Shown: positions 14,419 to 22,562 of the stretch, one piece after another
How the letters are laid out: every line of letters starts with the position of its first letter
Numbering within the stretch: the stretch's first letter is position 1
Notes under the pieces: generated by a model
The model's input: the letters and a program-made list of their open reading frames with translations, nothing else
The model's database searches: none
What the model was told of the DNA's origin: nothing
Virus record (IMG/VR): IMGVR_UViG_3300033571_001641
Span: 1 to 23,524 of that record
Strand: one strand, 5' to 3'
DNA from: a virus
Length of the DNA stretch: 23,524 nt
Program-made: the position numbers and the translations under genes

Positions 14419-14728
14419 TTAGCCACCTTTTCGCTAGACCCCGCCTTACAAATCTTTCTTCTTTATCTTTATCTTGTTCTATAATATTCTTATAAATCTT
14501 ATCTGCTGAATATACAAAATTTTGCCAATCATGCCTAGTGCTAGCAATAAAATAATACTCTAACATTCTATAGCACATCAACAGAGTATAAGACTCTATT
14601 AAATCTGAAGAGGCCCATTGCTCAATATTTCTATTGTATGTAGGTTTAACCTGATACTTCTCGGTATACAGTTTGTCATACCTACTAAGCAATGAATGCC
14701 TTTCGGCAACATTACTTTTACGTGGCAT
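14411..14728 (-). CDS. Small helical protein upstream of dnaB, unknown function
   Basis: The 105-residue protein is basic at both ends, helical, and rich in Tyr and Trp (SYTLLMCYRMLEYYFIAS at about 46-63). It has no known catalytic motif. It directly precedes dnaB and overlaps it by 8 bases, and its own ATG overlaps the stop of the upstream gene by one base (TAATG). Helicase loaders often sit here, but this protein has no P-loop, so it is not a DnaC-type ATPase. A small ATP-independent loader or adaptor is possible; this is a guess from position. Confidence 0.68.
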   Translation of the reverse strand: MPRKSNVAERHSLLSRYDKLYTEKYQVKPTYNRNIEQWASSDLIESYTLLMCYRMLEYYFIASTRHDWQNFVYSADKIYKNIIEQDKDKEERFVRRGLAKRWLSE

Positions 14729-14934
14729 TACTCTGAGATTGCTTTCTCTGCCTCTTGAATTTTTAAGGTTAGTTTGTCTTCAACAAACTTATAAACTCGC
14801 TCAAAGGCATCATTTACAGTTTCGCCTTCTTTGCGATTATCTGTAACTCCAAGATCTAACCTTAAAGATTGAAAATTACCCAAGTTTAAAGTATATCCCA
14901 ATGTAACATTTACTTTTGTTTCTTCATTATTCAT
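14728..14934 (-). CDS. Small conserved protein of unknown function
   Basis: The 68-residue protein starts with two predicted strands (KVNVTLGYTLNLGNFQSLRLDLGV) joined by a short turn, and ends in a long charged helix (AFERVYKFVEDKLTLKIQEA). The frame extends four codons upstream to a TTG at 14946, but the ATG at 14934 is preceded at five bases by GGGAG, which decides the start. It is coupled to the next gene by a one-base overlap. No function is recognised. The two-strand, one-helix layout could be a small dimerising domain. Confidence 0.68.
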   Translation of the reverse strand: MNNEETKVNVTLGYTLNLGNFQSLRLDLGVTDNRKEGETVNDAFERVYKFVEDKLTLKIQEAEKAISE

Positions 14935-14949
14935 TAGTGCTCCCAACCA

Positions 14950-15495
14950 TTATCTAATCGATTCATTCCACACTGGAATAAATCTTCCATCTTCAGTTTT
15001 TGTATAAGTAAGTATACCATCGCCCATTTTTCTTGTCAACTCTTGCTTTGTTGGTGTCATATTATTTGTAACCAATCCATCTTTTCTAGGTTTGCCAATA
15101 TGTATAGATGCCAGTATATCACGAATCTCTTTTACTTGAGATTCAGAATAATATGCTCTAATTCTAAAACCACGTTTACCATTTTTTGACATTCCAGTTG
15201 GCTCTGGAATAACTCCACGCCTAATTAAACTTGGCATATATTTTCTATGCCTATTGACAATTCTTGCTGCTTCTGATATAGTATACGCTCTTTCTCTATT
15301 TTTTTTAAAATCTAAAATAAAACAAATTTCCAGCCTATCTTTAACTACATTGTAAACTGCAACTGTTCCATCAGAACGATTGTAGTGATGTATTTTTATT
15401 AAATCTTTATTTAAAAACCAAACAGTTTTTTTACCTTTGATTACAGGCGACTTATTGTAATCTTGGCTCTCAATATTTCCTTTTGAAGTAGCCAT
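14950..15495 (-). CDS. MerR-like helix-turn-helix DNA-binding protein
   Basis: This 181-residue protein carries a winged-helix segment of MerR or excisionase type at about 69-130: AYTISEAARIVNRHRKYMPS, then LIRRGVIPEPTG, a basic wing (KNGKRGFRIRAYY) and SESQVKEIRDIL. Before it is a strand-rich N-terminal domain (TVWFLNKDLIKIHHYNR). The C-terminus is basic and then hydrophilic (TKTEDGRFIPVWNES). It probably binds DNA, perhaps as a regulator of this region or as an origin-binding factor, since it is the second gene after the tail module. The ATG at 15495 has GAGGGG just upstream, supporting this start despite a 55-base overlap with the zinc-ribbon gene. Confidence 0.78.
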   Translation of the reverse strand: MATSKGNIESQDYNKSPVIKGKKTVWFLNKDLIKIHHYNRSDGTVAVYNVVKDRLEICFILDFKKNRERAYTISEAARIVNRHRKYMPSLIRRGVIPEPTGMSKNGKRGFRIRAYYSESQVKEIRDILASIHIGKPRKDGLVTNNMTPTKQELTRKMGDGILTYTKTEDGRFIPVWNESIR

Positions 15496-15632
15496 TTCCC
15501 CTCGCTTGATTCACTTGGTGGATTGTAAAATTTTCGTGATCCACATGATAAACAGTATGTTTCTAGATGATTTGCCTTAGTGTAAATCCTATCTATAAAC
15601 ATTCTTTTACTACATTTTTCACACTTAATCAT
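15441..15632 (-). CDS. Small zinc-ribbon protein
   Basis: The 63-residue protein has two CxxC knuckles: C4-C7 (IKCEKCSKR) and C27-C30 (YCLSCGSRK), the pattern of a one-zinc ribbon. The C-terminal half is basic and helical (LLQKEILRAKITIS). It is the first gene after the tail module; its ATG overlaps the stop of the last tail gene by one base (TAATG), so it is likely translated by coupling. A weak AGGA lies about 12 bases upstream. Its last 18 codons overlap the next gene in another frame. It probably binds nucleic acid or protein; the precise role is not known. Confidence 0.72.
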   Translation of the reverse strand: MIKCEKCSKRMFIDRIYTKANHLETYCLSCGSRKFYNPPSESSEGKWLLQKEILRAKITISRL

Positions 15633-16075
15633 TAATTAGGAATTCCTACAATGATAAGATTAACTCCAACAGATAGATCTCCTCCAGACCTAAACTTTAA
15701 CACTCCATCGACTCTAGAAGTAGTTATTGATGTCAATACAACCGTTGCATCTTTTCCAGATGAAGTGTTGCCAATGTTAACAACGCTAGCGGTAACTATT
15801 GGGGCATATTTAAAATCTGCGGGGAAGGTGTAACTAAATGACTTTTCAGATGCAGCAGTTACTGTAGCATTATTATAAACCTCTTGATATCCCGCCACAA
15901 CTCTTAGATCTGATGTTTTTACATTTTGTGGTCCCGCACTAAAGGTATCTACCGTTGCATATTTATAAGTTGCTGAAGAAACCTGTGTAGATAGATCGTT
16001 AATGGCTTCTGCCATTCTATATAAAAATGTTAAATCTAGAGGTTGCCCTCTTTCTGGTAGTGGTACTTTTGCCAT
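15632..16075 (-). CDS. Minor structural protein, probable tail tip component
   Basis: The 147-residue protein has a short helical start (MAKVPLPERGQPLDLTFLYR, then MAEAINDLSTQVSSATYKY) and a beta-rich body (RVVAGYQEVYNNATVTA, FSYTFPADFKYAPIVTASV, VVLTSITTS, GVNLIIVGIPN). The body resembles small receptor-binding or lectin-like beta sandwiches of tail tips. It has no enzyme motif. The ATG at 16075 has an AGGAGG site five bases away, strong for this window. It closes the tail module. It is probably on the virion surface, but its partner is unknown. Confidence 0.72.
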   Translation of the reverse strand: MAKVPLPERGQPLDLTFLYRMAEAINDLSTQVSSATYKYATVDTFSAGPQNVKTSDLRVVAGYQEVYNNATVTAASEKSFSYTFPADFKYAPIVTASVVNIGNTSSGKDATVVLTSITTSRVDGVLKFRSGGDLSVGVNLIIVGIPN

Positions 16076-16092
16076 TTTTGCCTCCTATATGA

Positions 16093-16590
16093 TTATACCG
16101 TATATCCTGATTGAGAATAAACCCGTAGTAGCGTTGTATCTCTAGATATAGGCGTTCCTTTTAAAAATACTTCAATTGCTAATTTGTTCGGCTGTGATCC
16201 TTGAACCACCCCGCCAACTGTGTAGGTAGAAGGAATTGTGATGGATAAGTTTGAAGCGTCAAGTCTTTCTTTATAAATCCAATCTCCACCATCATTTCTG
16301 TCCCATCTTAACCAAACATCATACTCGTGTGCTTCTCTTACAACCGTATCTCCTAATTTAATCGTTACTGGGTCCCAGGCTAATAGTGCAATTCCCCCAG
16401 ATTTATTAAAACTAATATTTCCAGGAACAAAGGTATATTGTGGTTTTATGGTTTGCATGCTTGACCAATGAGAGTATCTATTTTTATCTTCAGACACTAT
16501 ACGATATCTAACTAAATATCCCTCTTCTCCCACTAACATTGGGGGCAAATTGACATTAGGAATTTTATATTTTTTTATTTCCTCTGCCAT
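16093..16590 (-). CDS. Minor tail protein
   Basis: The 165-residue protein is beta-rich. It has an immunoglobulin or fibronectin-like look: YLVRYRIVSEDKNRYSHWS (25-43), AHEYDVWLRWDRNDGGDW and LAIEVFLKGTP. RYRI followed by SHWS is a typical fibronectin type III turn. It starts with ATG at 16590, overlapping the stop of the upstream tail gene by one base, with AGGTG just upstream. It lies within the tail block, so a place in the tail tip or baseplate is likely. No catalytic residues are evident. Confidence 0.72.
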   Translation of the reverse strand: MAEEIKKYKIPNVNLPPMLVGEEGYLVRYRIVSEDKNRYSHWSSMQTIKPQYTFVPGNISFNKSGGIALLAWDPVTIKLGDTVVREAHEYDVWLRWDRNDGGDWIYKERLDASNLSITIPSTYTVGGVVQGSQPNKLAIEVFLKGTPISRDTTLLRVYSQSGYTV

Positions 16591-17702
16591 TATGAAACAC
16601 CTAGTGCAAACCTAAACTCAAGATAGTTGCTTGTATTTGAAGATTTTATAACTGTAGAGGCTGTATCATTTTGAATTACAGAATATCCAGTCAAACCATA
16701 AAGTGGATTTTGAGTGCTAACATTTTCAAATCTAAGAGCATCTAACAGAATATAAAAATCTTCTGGATCTAAAGATGTTGTTGCTACTGATGTATAAATA
16801 TTGATAGTGTTTACTGAGTTCCAAGTAAAATCGTTTGTTGTGTATAACTCTTGTAATTCCTTAGTTACAACACAATATCTGTTATTGTCTAAGTCATATT
16901 CACCAGTACCAGTTCCGTTAGTGATTACTGCTTCAAACCTTGCAAATTTTGCAGTATCAGAACCAGTAAATTCTATTAAAACTTTAACATCGTCTGGGGC
17001 TGTGACGGAAGAACCAGTTTTATTAATAACAGATAAGGCTAGTCGAAGTTGGTCTTTAGGTGTATTTTTAGAAAAATCAATAGATGTTCCATTAATTTTA
17101 ATATATTTTGCACCGCCTGCGATAGTTAAATGATCTCCAACTACAGAAAGAGTTGAGGAATCGCCACGCAGAGCAACAACGTTATTTAAAAACCTACATC
17201 TTTCATATCTTTGTTCTCTGTCTGTATTAAAAAATATTCTATTGTCAGCATTTGTTTTAAAAATGTATTCGGTTGTTTCAATATTATTGTTATTTGCAGT
17301 TCCATCAAGAGGTCCAGAGATGGTTATAATTTCAGTTCCATCTTGTTTTTTCCAGTTTTCATTAGAGGTAAAACCTAAAACAGTCTTACTATCATAAGAT
17401 CCTGCTGCTGGGTTTGAGCCTGCTGAATACATTCCTACTTCAGAAATCTCATATCTTTCTTCTGTTGGTAATTCTGCTGTTAATACTACTTTAGAAATTC
17501 CGTCCTCAATAACGTAGCCTCTAGAACTAATAGGGACCCTAAACATTTCGAAGTCAAGGTTTTCCTTGGCAGAGTAATCTGGGAGGCTGTCAACCGTGTC
17601 TAAAGGCTTTTTACCGCATCCTACGGCAATGTAAGAGGCGTATGCCTGAGCCTGACCAAGCAGGTATTTGGCAATAATAGATTTTCCAGTATTAGTTATC
17701 AT
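16590..17702 (-). CDS. Minor tail protein, baseplate or fibre component
   Basis: The 370-residue protein opens with MITNTGKSIIAKYLLGQAQA followed by a YIAVGCG turn. This is a start I associate with tail proteins of actinobacterial phages, and it recalls the N-terminal attachment domain of tail-collar fibres. The rest is strand-rich, with repeated Asn/Thr/Asp stretches (TIAGGAKYIKINGTS, YCVVTKELQELYTTNDFTWN, YGLTGYSVIQN), as in an extended surface protein. The ATG at 17702 has GGAG five bases before and overlaps the upstream stop by one base. The first 50 codons are clearly more GC-rich than the remainder. It probably attaches to the hub protein, but the receptor is unknown. Confidence 0.75.
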   Translation of the reverse strand: MITNTGKSIIAKYLLGQAQAYASYIAVGCGKKPLDTVDSLPDYSAKENLDFEMFRVPISSRGYVIEDGISKVVLTAELPTEERYEISEVGMYSAGSNPAAGSYDSKTVLGFTSNENWKKQDGTEIITISGPLDGTANNNNIETTEYIFKTNADNRIFFNTDREQRYERCRFLNNVVALRGDSSTLSVVGDHLTIAGGAKYIKINGTSIDFSKNTPKDQLRLALSVINKTGSSVTAPDDVKVLIEFTGSDTAKFARFEAVITNGTGTGEYDLDNNRYCVVTKELQELYTTNDFTWNSVNTINIYTSVATTSLDPEDFYILLDALRFENVSTQNPLYGLTGYSVIQNDTASTVIKSSNTSNYLEFRFALGVS

Positions 17703-18376
17703 TAAAACTCCGTATCATATATTGTACCACCTATACCAATTTGTATTTCTACCTGTTCGTCACTTTCCATACCTACCACTTCAATTATAAGATTTCCAGT
17801 ATCTGCATCTACATAAACGTTAGAGTTGTTTGGGCCACCAGCAGTTACTGGTATTTTTGATTCTAACTTGATAGAGTAGTTAGCAAAATATTTATCCGAT
17901 GTATTTTGTAAGTTTAAAATATTTCTAGAATTATAAGATTGATTTATTTTTGTCATATTTTGAATTAGCCTCTTACTAACAAAATCTCCATTAATAAGAT
18001 CGTGTCTACTTAAACTTAATAACTCTTGTCCACCAATATTTTCAAAAATAAGATCTGTCATAATTTCAATTGGCATTGTGTCGCTATCAAATATAATGTA
18101 TTGTGGCTCTGCAGTTTTTATTAAATCTGTTTTTGGTGGAGCGGGAGGTGGTGGAGAAGTTAGAGGAACTGCAACTAACGATGCTGTAAGTGGAATTCCA
18201 ACTTTAGGCATATTCTGAACAGAAAGATCTACGTACTCGGTAATGCTTGTATATGGTTTGCCCGTTGACGCATTGTTAATTACTTTGCCACTTTCTGGTT
18301 GATATGCAACAGATGGATCAGTATTTGGATTTACATTTAAACCGCTTAATGGATTCCAGTTTGACGATTTAGCCAT
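17702..18376 (-). CDS. Minor tail protein with a proline-rich linker
   Basis: The 224-residue protein has an unstructured N-terminal third rich in Asn, Pro and Ser, then a proline run at 74-81 (SPPPPAPP). This is followed by a more ordered part with a helix-like stretch (PIEIMTDLIFENIGG) and strands (SNVYVDADTGNLIIEVVGM, then VEIQIGIGGTIYD). The proline run probably works as a rigid linker. The ATG at 18376 has GGAGG seven bases upstream. It follows the large hub gene after one base and overlaps the next by one. Position puts it in the tail tip. No enzymatic motif is visible. Confidence 0.73.
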   Translation of the reverse strand: MAKSSNWNPLSGLNVNPNTDPSVAYQPESGKVINNASTGKPYTSITEYVDLSVQNMPKVGIPLTASLVAVPLTSPPPPAPPKTDLIKTAEPQYIIFDSDTMPIEIMTDLIFENIGGQELLSLSRHDLINGDFVSKRLIQNMTKINQSYNSRNILNLQNTSDKYFANYSIKLESKIPVTAGGPNNSNVYVDADTGNLIIEVVGMESDEQVEIQIGIGGTIYDTEF

Positions 18377-18377
18377 T

Positions 18378-21300
18378 TTATACCTCCGCCAAGTATAGAT
18401 TCATGTTTGGACCTTGTGCATTTCTTTCATACTCAATGTTATAAATAACAAACTTAGTATTAATATCAGAAACAACGGAAACATCATCTTTAACATAGTC
18501 TATATTTACAATGTCTCCAAGTTGCAATATTGGCAAAGCAAATATATTCAAACCAACCATTTTCTTTGGGCTCATAGATCTATTGATAACCCAACCCAAA
18601 AGTTCTTCGGCGTCATCTGATTTTTGGATATAAGGAGTCTCTAAGACAAACTCTCTTTTTCCATAACTTAAACGGCTTTCTTTAATCTCATTATATTTTT
18701 CTAATGAAACTAAACTAGATCTAATTAAATTATTATCACTAGTTTCAACATTAGATAAAGAAGCCTTTTTATTAAAATAATCATCTACTGTCAAAGAATA
18801 AGTTGTATCTTGTGTAAAGGTAATACCTTGAATTCTCAAATAATTTCCAGTTGTTTCATCTAAGTTTAATGCTGTATCTGTAGAATTAAATATTAAAAAT
18901 TCTGCTCCATATGGGGTAGCAAAAAATCCAGAAGTTGTATATCCTTTAATTCTATTAAAAGTTGGAGAAAGTTTTGCATATAGGGCTGGATATGCCTTAT
19001 CATATTTAATATTAAAATAGGCGCACTCTCGCATGATGGTTCCAAATTCATCAAAATACATATTGTAATTTGGCGAAGATTGAGTATTAACTCCTGATAA
19101 ATACGTGGACTGAATCATTCCGCTTACAGAATATTTTCGTAATGCTTCTGTAGCATTAATCTCATTGCTTCCAAATGCTGTGGATATAGGGTCTGTTACA
19201 TTAAAAGTTGTGTTCTGTGCAAAATTATTTCCTAATGCATAAATATTTTCAAACATACATTTTGACGATCCTCTAACAAATAAGGCCATATTGTTATATT
19301 TTGGCAAAGGGTTTTCGTCATCTACTGTACCAACATGTTTATTGTTTAAGTACAAATAAAATCTACGAATTTTTCCAATGTCAACATACTCTACAGAAAG
19401 ATCATAAACTGTAGGATTTTCTTCGCCCACATATCTATACTGGCCTGTAAATCTTCCATCATCAACTAATACACTTGCTAGTCCGCCCCAAAGTCTAACT
19501 GGAATAGCATTTTCTGATCCAACTTCTTTTTTAATTTTATAAAACAATAAATTATAAATTACTGTATTCGTTGTGCCATCAGCATTTTTAGGCATATAAG
19601 ACTCAATATTATTTTCTGTTAAAGCAGCAATTTCAAAGTAATAGCCGTTATTGTTTAATGAATTTAGCATTACGGCTAACCCTCCAGAACCTCCACCAAT
19701 GTTAACGTTCTGTTCTGGCAGTGCGCTTGGTATTTGATAATAAGGAACGCTACCTATTGGCGTTTGAACTTTATTTTCATTATTTTCTACTTTACCAATA
19801 ATTCTCATTCTTGTTCCAAAATGTTTATAAGAACTTGGAAGTTCTTTATAAGTATAAGATATAAAATCAATTGGAGATTCATTAGTTTTAAATGTTGGGC
19901 CAGACATGACTAGGGCGGAAGATTGGACCGTTCCAGTTCTTGTAGACTTTAAAGTATTTAAATCTGTTTCAGTTAAATAACTATTTGACAAAAAGTTTTT
20001 AATAATTCCAGTTCTAGATGATTCTCTTGCCAAGGTATTGTTAATGCCAGCATTGCCTAGTTCTGTAAGTGGTAACTCAACAGATGGAGATGTGCTAAAT
20101 AATAAATTAGATTTCATGCTGCATCCACGAACATTATCATTGCTTGACCAGTAACTATTTATTCCAGCATAATGCGTTGCAACATTTGTGCTAAATTGTC
20201 CACGCCCATGTTCAACAACTGCTCCATTCTTAAGTCTTGAAACATTATCAATTGTTTCATAAAATGGCGTTGAAAAAATTCTTAATAAGCCAGTTGGATA
20301 CATTTTTCCATTAAACGGTAACTGCCCAAAATAATCTTGATACTCTTGATTGTTAGTAATCCAAACATTTCCCACACCGCTTACGTTAAATTGAGCAGCA
20401 TCATATTTAATGATTTCTCCAGAAGAATAAAAATATCCTTTATATCTAGTTAAATAATAAATGTTTTCGCCAACGTCGATTGTGTTATTTTTTAAGACGT
20501 GGTTTATAACCTGTGGAAGATCTGAAGTTAAATTTGAGTTTAATGGCATTGCGCCTAAAACATAATTTCCTTGTTTGGAAACTTGTTGGTTAATACTTTT
20601 TGTCGTATCGTCCCCAGAAACTTCCCACAACAGTGCTGGCTTATATACCCAAGTTTTATCTTGATCAACCATGGCTGATTGTTTTATTGAGCCGTACTGT
20701 CTTTGAATGTATCTAGTTGTATAATTAATCTTCCCATCATTATATATTTTTTTATTCTGAGAAGCAACATTAATAATGTTAGGCAAATAGTCTTTTGCAT
20801 TAAAATTAGTTACATACGGAGCAGCAGCATTTGCGTCTAAGTTAAAACCTAATGAGTTGTTTGTTCCAACCATAGTAAAGTCTACGGCTCTTTCTCCATT
20901 TGATGGAATCATATAGTTTTTACTCATTACAATAAAGTTATTATATTCGTCAAAAAACATTCCGCTTTGTGTAGAAACTGCAAGTTGGTTTAAAACTTCT
21001 GCCACGTTCTGTCCAGGTGCTACAAAGAAATATGGAATTATTTGATCAATTTCTCCACCCAATCTTTTAAAAGAATAATTAGCAAAACCAATTGAGTCTA
21101 ACAATATAGATACGGCTGCGCTTAAAGAAACATCTGTCAATAATAACTCTGGGGCTGCATAAGATTCAAGATAAAAATAAAAATCTCTTAGTTGCATTTG
21201 AATAGTTGCATTGGTAACATCTGATTGTGGAAGGCCATCGCAATACAATGTTTTTATTGGAACAAAATAATCAACGCCTTCTTCATTATAAATATTTTCA

Positions 21301-22562
21301 TAAAAGTTAAATTTAATTGTTTTGTTTAAATAGTTTTTAATTATACTGTTGTTGTTATTTTCATTAAAGGAAAAATCTTCATCAAAAATTTGCAAATCTC
21401 CAGTGGATGCCAACAATTGCCCTACTGGTAAAGCCTTGTCGCCCATGTCAGATAACATTTTATTTATTTTAAAACTTAAGACTCTGTTAGAAATGTCTAC
21501 AGCCAGACGTGGTGAAAGTTCAATTAAATCAAAAGTTGAGTCAAACTTATTCATAGAATCTACAACCATTCTAATTCCCTGTATGTAGGTAAACTCTCCA
21601 TAATATTGATTGTTAGCCTCATCAGTTAAAACTTCAGGACTTGTTAAATCGGTAACAAATGGAGTTGCATAATCAACATTTTCAGAAGATGTAAACCACA
21701 AGTTATTTGAATATAATAATTCTAGGTATCCATTTGGTCCAATAATTTCTGATCCATCATTCCTTGTATCATTTTCGTTAACATTAAAAATATCTATCCA
21801 ACTACCATTTCTTAATACTTGAACTTTAAATCTATTGGGAGTGGTCTTGTTTTGAATACCATAAAAAGGGTCATCAATTTGTCCAGAACTTGTTTGGTAA
21901 GTTCCATGGTTGGTGTATCCAGTATTTGTTTGCATTTTAATAATAATTCTATTTGTTGGTATTTCATTTTTATATACTATAAATGGGCAAGTATCTTCTA
22001 TAACGTATCTATTATTAATGATCTGGTTAGCAATACCCCTTTCTTTTTGACCTTCTATACGATATGAAGTCCAGTATTTAAAGTTGTCATTTTTTGAAGG
22101 AATATAGTATCTAGGTTGATTGTTTCCAAAAGTTGTATTGCTTGGCAAATATTTACCAGAAACAACGTCTGAGTTAGAAGATTTTTTTATTGGAAAGTAT
22201 ACAGTTTTATTAATACCAGATCTAGGTCTAAAAGGATAAGTGCAAGACTCTAAAGAAAAACTTGATGATAGTTGATCTTGTACTGAAGAGAACATTTGTA
22301 CTTGATCTGAATCATTTACTTCATTTGCAATAGACACATAGGATAATGTAGCGTCAGTGTAATAATCTCCAAGGTCAGAATTATCGTATGTATTTGGTAA
22401 ATTTTTATATATACTGGTGGCATCGTTTGGCCTGTATCTATAATTTCCAACTTTGTCAATTACATCTGGAATATTTAAATTCCATTCTGCAATGACTACA
22501 GAATTTAAGGAAACAGCACTAGATGATTTTAAATATTCTACCAGGTCACTATTTGAAAACAT
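18378..22562 (-). CDS. Large hub-type minor tail protein with a lectin-like region
   Basis: This 1394-residue protein is the largest in the window. The N-terminal third is beta-rich (NSVVIAEWNLNIPDVIDK). The segment about 455-545 (SAAVSILLDSIGFANYSFKR, then AEVLNQLAVSTQSGMFFDEY) resembles the hub or tail-associated proteins that sit under the distal tail ring. Around 905-1110 a stretch of strands (RMRIIGKV, YYFEIAAL, RRFYLYLNNKHVGTV, ALFVRGSSKCMFENIYALGN) looks like a LamG/concanavalin-type carbohydrate-binding domain. The C-terminus (NIFALPILQLGDIVNIDYV) is again hub-like. No peptidase or hydrolase motif was seen. It probably forms the tail tip and helps recognise the host surface. The ATG at 22562 has AGAGG just upstream. 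Confidence 0.85.
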   Translation of the reverse strand: MFSNSDLVEYLKSSSAVSLNSVVIAEWNLNIPDVIDKVGNYRYRPNDATSIYKNLPNTYDNSDLGDYYTDATLSYVSIANEVNDSDQVQMFSSVQDQLSSSFSLESCTYPFRPRSGINKTVYFPIKKSSNSDVVSGKYLPSNTTFGNNQPRYYIPSKNDNFKYWTSYRIEGQKERGIANQIINNRYVIEDTCPFIVYKNEIPTNRIIIKMQTNTGYTNHGTYQTSSGQIDDPFYGIQNKTTPNRFKVQVLRNGSWIDIFNVNENDTRNDGSEIIGPNGYLELLYSNNLWFTSSENVDYATPFVTDLTSPEVLTDEANNQYYGEFTYIQGIRMVVDSMNKFDSTFDLIELSPRLAVDISNRVLSFKINKMLSDMGDKALPVGQLLASTGDLQIFDEDFSFNENNNNSIIKNYLNKTIKFNFYENIYNEEGVDYFVPIKTLYCDGLPQSDVTNATIQMQLRDFYFYLESYAAPELLLTDVSLSAAVSILLDSIGFANYSFKRLGGEIDQIIPYFFVAPGQNVAEVLNQLAVSTQSGMFFDEYNNFIVMSKNYMIPSNGERAVDFTMVGTNNSLGFNLDANAAAPYVTNFNAKDYLPNIINVASQNKKIYNDGKINYTTRYIQRQYGSIKQSAMVDQDKTWVYKPALLWEVSGDDTTKSINQQVSKQGNYVLGAMPLNSNLTSDLPQVINHVLKNNTIDVGENIYYLTRYKGYFYSSGEIIKYDAAQFNVSGVGNVWITNNQEYQDYFGQLPFNGKMYPTGLLRIFSTPFYETIDNVSRLKNGAVVEHGRGQFSTNVATHYAGINSYWSSNDNVRGCSMKSNLLFSTSPSVELPLTELGNAGINNTLARESSRTGIIKNFLSNSYLTETDLNTLKSTRTGTVQSSALVMSGPTFKTNESPIDFISYTYKELPSSYKHFGTRMRIIGKVENNENKVQTPIGSVPYYQIPSALPEQNVNIGGGSGGLAVMLNSLNNNGYYFEIAALTENNIESYMPKNADGTTNTVIYNLLFYKIKKEVGSENAIPVRLWGGLASVLVDDGRFTGQYRYVGEENPTVYDLSVEYVDIGKIRRFYLYLNNKHVGTVDDENPLPKYNNMALFVRGSSKCMFENIYALGNNFAQNTTFNVTDPISTAFGSNEINATEALRKYSVSGMIQSTYLSGVNTQSSPNYNMYFDEFGTIMRECAYFNIKYDKAYPALYAKLSPTFNRIKGYTTSGFFATPYGAEFLIFNSTDTALNLDETTGNYLRIQGITFTQDTTYSLTVDDYFNKKASLSNVETSDNNLIRSSLVSLEKYNEIKESRLSYGKREFVLETPYIQKSDDAEELLGWVINRSMSPKKMVGLNIFALPILQLGDIVNIDYVKDDVSVVSDINTKFVIYNIEYERNAQGPNMNLYLAEV

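Noticed and set aside
14935-14946. TTG start at 14946 for the small protein gene before 14728
   Set aside because: The GGGAG ribosome binding site overlaps these codons and points to the ATG at 14934.
16801-17133. Plus-strand open frame of 110 residues
   Set aside because: Opposite a minor tail gene; composition looks like complementary reading of strand-rich codons. No support.
21819-22067. Plus-strand open frame with hydrophobic stretches, considered as a holin
   Set aside because: It is antisense to the hub gene, has no clear transmembrane hairpin or ribosome binding site, and all other genes run on the minus strand.
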